This document shows positions 6,452-8,971 of a stretch of DNA of 8,971 nucleotides, piece by piece; within the stretch, counting starts at the first letter, position 1; each line of letters begins with the position of its first letter. Made by a program: the position numbers and the translations under genes. The notes beneath the pieces were generated by a model. The model saw only the letters and a program-made list of their open reading frames with translations. It had not been told where the DNA came from and made no database searches. Source of the stretch: Bacteriovoracaceae bacterium (GTDB lineage Bacteria > Bdellovibrionota > Bacteriovoracia > Bacteriovoracales > Bacteriovoracaceae); assembly GCA_023954595.1 (NCBI GenBank), contig JAGSHJ010000105.1:1-8971 (forward strand), given 5' to 3'.

Positions 6452-6480
6452 ATTGTAGCGCTTAAGTGATTAAAATTCCA
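6452..6480 (-). promoter_or_regulatory. Candidate sigma70-type promoter for the HAAS-pdxH-nfo run
   Basis: On the minus strand, TACAAT (6457-6452) is a good -10 element; 17 bases upstream is TGGAAT (6480-6475), a weak -35 with three of six consensus bases. Transcription would start near 6445 and keep the SD of the HAAS-like gene in a short leader. Position fits; the -35 is poor. Confidence 0.35.
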
Positions 6481-6511
6481 TAGAGCATTCACTTCAAAGA
6501 TTGCTATGAAA

Positions 6512-6524
6512 AACCTTAAAGGTT
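6512..6524. promoter_or_regulatory. 13-bp palindrome in the divergent control region
   Basis: AACCTT-A-AAGGTT is a perfect inverted repeat around one base, between the divergent HAAS-like and PilZ genes. It could be an operator for a dimeric regulator, but it is AT-rich and short enough to arise by chance. No regulator gene is adjacent. Confidence 0.22.
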
Positions 6525-6573
6525 CGTGAATTTATGCCGAAAAGCTCACTAGACTTATAATCAGGAGCTCTTA

Positions 6574-7029
6574 ATGTCTAAAGTTATTAATTTCCAGGAA
6601 AAGCGTAAAGATTCTATTGAGAAGAGAAAAAGAAATTTTGAAAGGGTATTGTTTTCAGAATTCTTGGGCTCATACGCTGAAATTGACGACAATGGGACAA
6701 AATACGGAGTAAACCTTGTTGATATCTCTAGAGAGGGGTGTCTATTTCAAATTCCTTTCGCAAAATACTCAAAACATAGATTCAAAGAAAATGAAGATGT
6801 CACAATCCGTGTCTACTTCACTCAAGATGACTTCTTGCCTGTAGTAGTAAACGTAAAGCACGGCAAAGAGTATATCGACGAAAAAGGCGATGCATACCTT
6901 CGCTACGGCGGTGAGTTTGATAAGAGTCTTCCAAGCTTTAAGGCCTTCGAGCCGTTTATTGAATTTCTCTACAAGTTTGCAGAGTTCTCATGTGTTGATA
7001 AAGGTGAGTCGAAGGTTTACTTCCTTTAG
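6574..7029 (+). CDS. Single-domain PilZ protein, probable cyclic-di-GMP receptor
   Basis: The 151-residue cytoplasmic protein has no signal peptide or membrane span. After a highly charged N-terminus (QEKRKDSIEKRKR) come the two elements that bind cyclic di-GMP in PilZ domains: RxxxR as Arg20-NFE-Arg24, and DxSxxG as Asp50-I-Ser52-R-E-Gly55. The beta-barrel continues through VTIRVYF and VNVKHGKEY to YLRYGGEFD, a common end of PilZ domains, and a C-terminal helix follows. Both binding motifs are intact, so ligand binding is likely from family knowledge. With no output domain attached, it probably acts by contacting a partner protein. The start has AGGAG (6563-6567) six bases upstream. It diverges from the HAAS-like gene and lies 76 bases before the next plus-strand gene. 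The regulated process, perhaps motility or adhesion, cannot be read from the sequence. Confidence 0.83.
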   Translation: MSKVINFQEKRKDSIEKRKRNFERVLFSEFLGSYAEIDDNGTKYGVNLVDISREGCLFQIPFAKYSKHRFKENEDVTIRVYFTQDDFLPVVVNVKHGKEYIDEKGDAYLRYGGEFDKSLPSFKAFEPFIEFLYKFAEFSCVDKGESKVYFL

Positions 7030-7052
7030 GCGAGCTGAATAACTATGGCTAA

Positions 7053-7081
7053 TTTCCACCTGATTTAGTAGAGTTTATTCT
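7053..7081 (+). promoter_or_regulatory. Candidate promoter for the lipoprotein-cyclophilin pair
   Basis: TTTCCA (7053-7058) and TATTCT (7076-7081) are spaced by 17 bases, each with four of six consensus bases. A start near 7088 would give a leader of about 18 bases before the ATG at 7106. A small inverted repeat (GTAGA...TCTAC) overlaps the -10. Moderate at best; read-through from the PilZ gene is equally possible, as no terminator is seen in the 76-base gap. Confidence 0.33.
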
Positions 7082-7105
7082 ACACGTAACAATGATTGTG
7101 GGATA

Positions 7106-7840
7106 ATGAAGCTTCTTTTACTTACGACCTTTACATTTCTTATGGCGGCATGCGCTAATAAAAAAACGTCTATCGAAGGGCGCGACCTTGAACAAGTTTA
7201 TCAAGGTGCTGGGGTAGAGCGTTACTTTTTACCGGATCTACCGACTTGGGCCAATTTTTCACCTTCATCAGAGTGTAAAAGAGAATCTCCAATCAAATAT
7301 GTAAACTTCAAGACAATGAAGGCCAGCTACTCAATGGACTATCAAGACCTAGTTCATCTTCAACATATGTTAAACAAAAGATTTGAGTCATTTAGAAGCG
7401 AGAGTGACCAGCCTTTGTATTTAAAGGACGAAGCTTTTATTTTTTATAATGTATACGAGCAAGTGGCAGGTGGGAGTAAAGACTTTGTTATTCCTAAATT
7501 CGATCGCATTAGCCTCGTGTGGCTCGATCCTTATCTAGAAGATTTAGAGCAAGTTGATAAAATTTTAAAAGGCAAAGAGCTTGCTAAAGGCCATCCCATT
7601 GTAGTGAGTGGATGCCTTAATACTCTTGCACTTGAAAAACTATCTGATGGAAGAGATTGGGATCGCTTTGGTGTAAAGCACATAGGAGCTGAGATGTTCA
7701 CTCCTTTTAAAAGTGATCTAGAATTGGGGACTGACTACTCGTTGGATTTCTCAAAGTTTCTTCCCAACAAAGCGCTCTATCTTTTCGCGCCAAGAAAACC
7801 ACAACACTTTAAAGGTATGATTAAATTAATAACCAATTAG
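7106..7840 (+). CDS. Lipoprotein of unknown function, 244 aa
   Basis: A signal sequence (MKLLLLTTFTFLMAAC) ends in a good lipobox, LMAAC, with Cys16 as the predicted lipidated residue. Ala at +2 suits outer-membrane sorting by the E. coli Lol rule. The mature protein is a soluble mixed domain without further membrane spans. Notable are Cys57 and Cys170, which could form a disulfide in the periplasm, and an aromatic/acidic stretch WLDPYLEDLEQVDKIL (139-154). The C-terminal part (LYLFAPRKPQHFKG) looks like an ordered domain edge rather than a tail. I do not recognise the family. The ribosome site is weak (GGGA just before the ATG). The next gene begins 10 bases after the stop with a strong SD, so this gene and the cyclophilin are very likely one operon. 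Confidence 0.86.
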   Translation: MKLLLLTTFTFLMAACANKKTSIEGRDLEQVYQGAGVERYFLPDLPTWANFSPSSECKRESPIKYVNFKTMKASYSMDYQDLVHLQHMLNKRFESFRSESDQPLYLKDEAFIFYNVYEQVAGGSKDFVIPKFDRISLVWLDPYLEDLEQVDKILKGKELAKGHPIVVSGCLNTLALEKLSDGRDWDRFGVKHIGAEMFTPFKSDLELGTDYSLDFSKFLPNKALYLFAPRKPQHFKGMIKLITN

Positions 7841-7850
7841 GGAGGAATCA

Positions 7851-8384
7851 ATGTTTGGACCAAGTTTTAAAAAATCTGAGCACAAAGAAGATCTTGATAG
7901 ATTAACTGTAAAGTTCAAAACAAATATGGGCGAATTTAGCGCAGAACTTTACGCTAAAGAATGTCCAGAAACTGTATGGAACTTCGTTAACCTTGCAGAA
8001 GGTAGACAAGAGACTGTGAAAGAGGGGCCATTCTATGATGGACTTGTTTTTCACAGAGTAATTGAAAACTTTGTTATTCAAGGCGGATGTCCAGAAGGCA
8101 ATGGTAGAGGCGGACCAGGATATAGATTTAATGATGAAATCGTATCAGGACTTGTTCATGACAGTGCTGGTATTCTTTCAATGGCAAATGCTGGGCCAGG
8201 AACAAATGGTTCACAATTTTTTGTTACCCTTGCTCCAACTCCACACCTTAACGGAAGACACACTGTTTTCGGTAAAGTAACTGAAGGATTGGATGTTGTT
8301 GAAAAGATCGGACAAGTTTCTACTGATGCAATGGATCGTCCACTTGAAGACATCGTTATGGAAAAAGTAGAAATCGTAAGATAA
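7851..8384 (+). CDS. Cyclophilin-type peptidyl-prolyl cis-trans isomerase, cytoplasmic
   Basis: The 177-residue protein catalyses cis-trans isomerisation of X-Pro bonds and helps protein folding. It has no signal peptide, so it should be cytoplasmic. After a charged N-terminal stretch of about 18 residues the single cyclophilin domain shows FHRVIENFVIQGG (67-79) with catalytic Arg69, Phe74 and Gln77, then GNGRGGPGY (83-91), SMANAGPGTNGSQFFVT (110-126) with Gln122 and Phe124, and HLNGRHTVFGKV (132-143). The position of human cyclophilin A Trp121 is His132, a common bacterial change that lowers cyclosporin binding. Its SD GGAGGA (7841-7846) follows directly after the lipoprotein stop. Its own stop is immediately next to the stop of the converging truA-like gene. 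Which E. coli paralogue it matches cannot be decided, so no symbol is given. Confidence 0.96.
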   Translation: MFGPSFKKSEHKEDLDRLTVKFKTNMGEFSAELYAKECPETVWNFVNLAEGRQETVKEGPFYDGLVFHRVIENFVIQGGCPEGNGRGGPGYRFNDEIVSGLVHDSAGILSMANAGPGTNGSQFFVTLAPTPHLNGRHTVFGKVTEGLDVVEKIGQVSTDAMDRPLEDIVMEKVEIVR

Positions 8385-8971
8385 TTACTTATATTTAAGA
8401 TCACCTAGAATAAGGCCGGAAGCAGGGGCAACAAACCCAATGCATTCGGCCTGTTCTTTCAAAGAGTTTCTAATATCATCCAAACTCTTTTCTCCTCTTC
8501 CAAGTCTAAATAGAGCACCAATCATAAGCCTTATTTGATGCCTCATAAACCCTTCACCCTTTACGGTGTATAGAAAAGTTTCTGGTGGAAAGAAGTTTGC
8601 TGTCAGAAGATTATTCTCTTCAATACGTGAATGAATGATTTCACGATCAAATACTTTACCAGGAGTCGGTTTGTAGCAGTATGCCTTGAAGTGGTGCATA
8701 CCCTCAAATATCTTAGCTCCCTCTTTCATCAGCTCGATATCAAGTTTTTCCACAATGTTGCACATATAAGGTGCTGCGAACGGGTAGGCCTTTTGTTCGT
8801 TTGAAAATAGGTAGTAATAGGTTTTGAGTTTGGCGTGATTAATTACTTGAAACTTCTCATCAACACGCTGTAGAGACAGTGCTTTAATATCTGCGGGAAG
8901 GTTTTCATTTAACTTTGTAAATAAGTGCTCAGGATCAACATCATCATCTTTAATTGTAATCGTGCAAGCAC
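8385..8971 (-). CDS. truA: tRNA pseudouridine synthase A family, 5' end missing
   Basis: The frame is open to the right edge; 194 C-terminal residues are visible, and the N-terminal part with the catalytic Asp is outside. An internal ATG at 8765 is not the start, since the upstream codons continue family sequence: VDPEHLFTKLNENLPADIKA, then KLKTYYYLF with the conserved K-T-Y-x-Y region. Downstream come GMHHFKAYCYKP, GEGFMRHQIRLMIGALFRLG and the terminal APASGLIL. TruA makes pseudouridine at positions 38-40 of the tRNA anticodon arm. Two details differ from E. coli TruA: G-x-H-D-F reads GMHHF, and the FVHHMVR region reads FMRHQIR, closer in style to Pus1-like members. The family is certain; true TruA rather than a diverged paralogue is likely but not proven. 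Confidence 0.88.
   Translation of the reverse strand, partial: ACTITIKDDDVDPEHLFTKLNENLPADIKALSLQRVDEKFQVINHAKLKTYYYLFSNEQKAYPFAAPYMCNIVEKLDIELMKEGAKIFEGMHHFKAYCYKPTPGKVFDREIIHSRIEENNLLTANFFPPETFLYTVKGEGFMRHQIRLMIGALFRLGRGEKSLDDIRNSLKEQAECIGFVAPASGLILGDLKYK

Noticed and set aside
6555..6560. Perfect TATAAT just before the PilZ gene
   Set aside because: A transcript from it would start near 6567, within or after the SD, leaving almost no leader, and no -35 is found 16-18 bases upstream.
8156..8404. 82-codon minus-strand frame across the end of the cyclophilin and the truA-like stop
   Set aside because: It is antisense to conserved cyclophilin motifs and has no family resemblance or ribosome site.
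1..8971. Search for CRISPR arrays, tRNAs, rRNAs, insertion sequences, prophage genes and long repeats
   Set aside because: No regularly spaced repeats, cloverleaf sequences, transposase or phage motifs, or long inverted or direct repeats were seen.

Overview
The window is AT-rich, densely packed bacterial DNA with a Gram-negative envelope signature: an outer-membrane porin, lipoproteins and secreted proteins. A single-domain PilZ protein, a SpoIID/LytB-type wall enzyme in a non-sporulating context and several orphan lipoproteins suggest Bdellovibrionota, probably near Bacteriovorax/Halobacteriovorax. That assignment is inference from gene style; no rRNA or other marker is present to prove it.

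Layout. (A) 1-2045, plus strand: the 3' part of a DcaP-like porin ending in a strong terminator (1004-1026). After a spacer of about 190 bases comes a two-gene unit: a 44-residue lipoprotein (GTG start) coupled to a 217-residue cysteine-containing secreted protein, closed by a hairpin at 2018-2045. (B) 6431-2041, minus strand: six genes run head to tail. They are a HAAS-like single-pass membrane protein, pdxH (overlapping it by 11 bases), nfo, a SpoIID/LytB-domain secreted protein, a DUF1622 membrane protein and a 42-residue basic small protein. The last gene converges on the secreted-protein gene and shares its terminator region. (C) 6432-6573: a divergent control region. (D) 6574-8384, plus strand: a PilZ-domain protein, an orphan lipoprotein and a cytoplasmic cyclophilin. 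(E) 8385-8971, minus strand: the C-terminal part of a TruA-family pseudouridine synthase, whose stop codon directly abuts the cyclophilin stop.

Functionally most of the window is housekeeping: vitamin B6 cofactor synthesis (pdxH), base-excision repair (nfo), tRNA modification (truA) and protein folding (cyclophilin). Envelope genes are mixed in: porin, SpoIID-like enzyme, lipoproteins, HAAS protein and DUF1622. I see no insertion sequence, phage gene, CRISPR array, tRNA, rRNA or obvious horizontally acquired island.

The parts least explained by known families are the lipoprotein/secreted-protein pair (1218-2008), the 42-residue ORF (2041-2169) and the orphan lipoprotein (7106-7840). Three small genes or gene parts were found by reading the sequence directly: the 44-residue lipoprotein, the 42-residue ORF, and about 68 extra residues of TruA running off the right edge.
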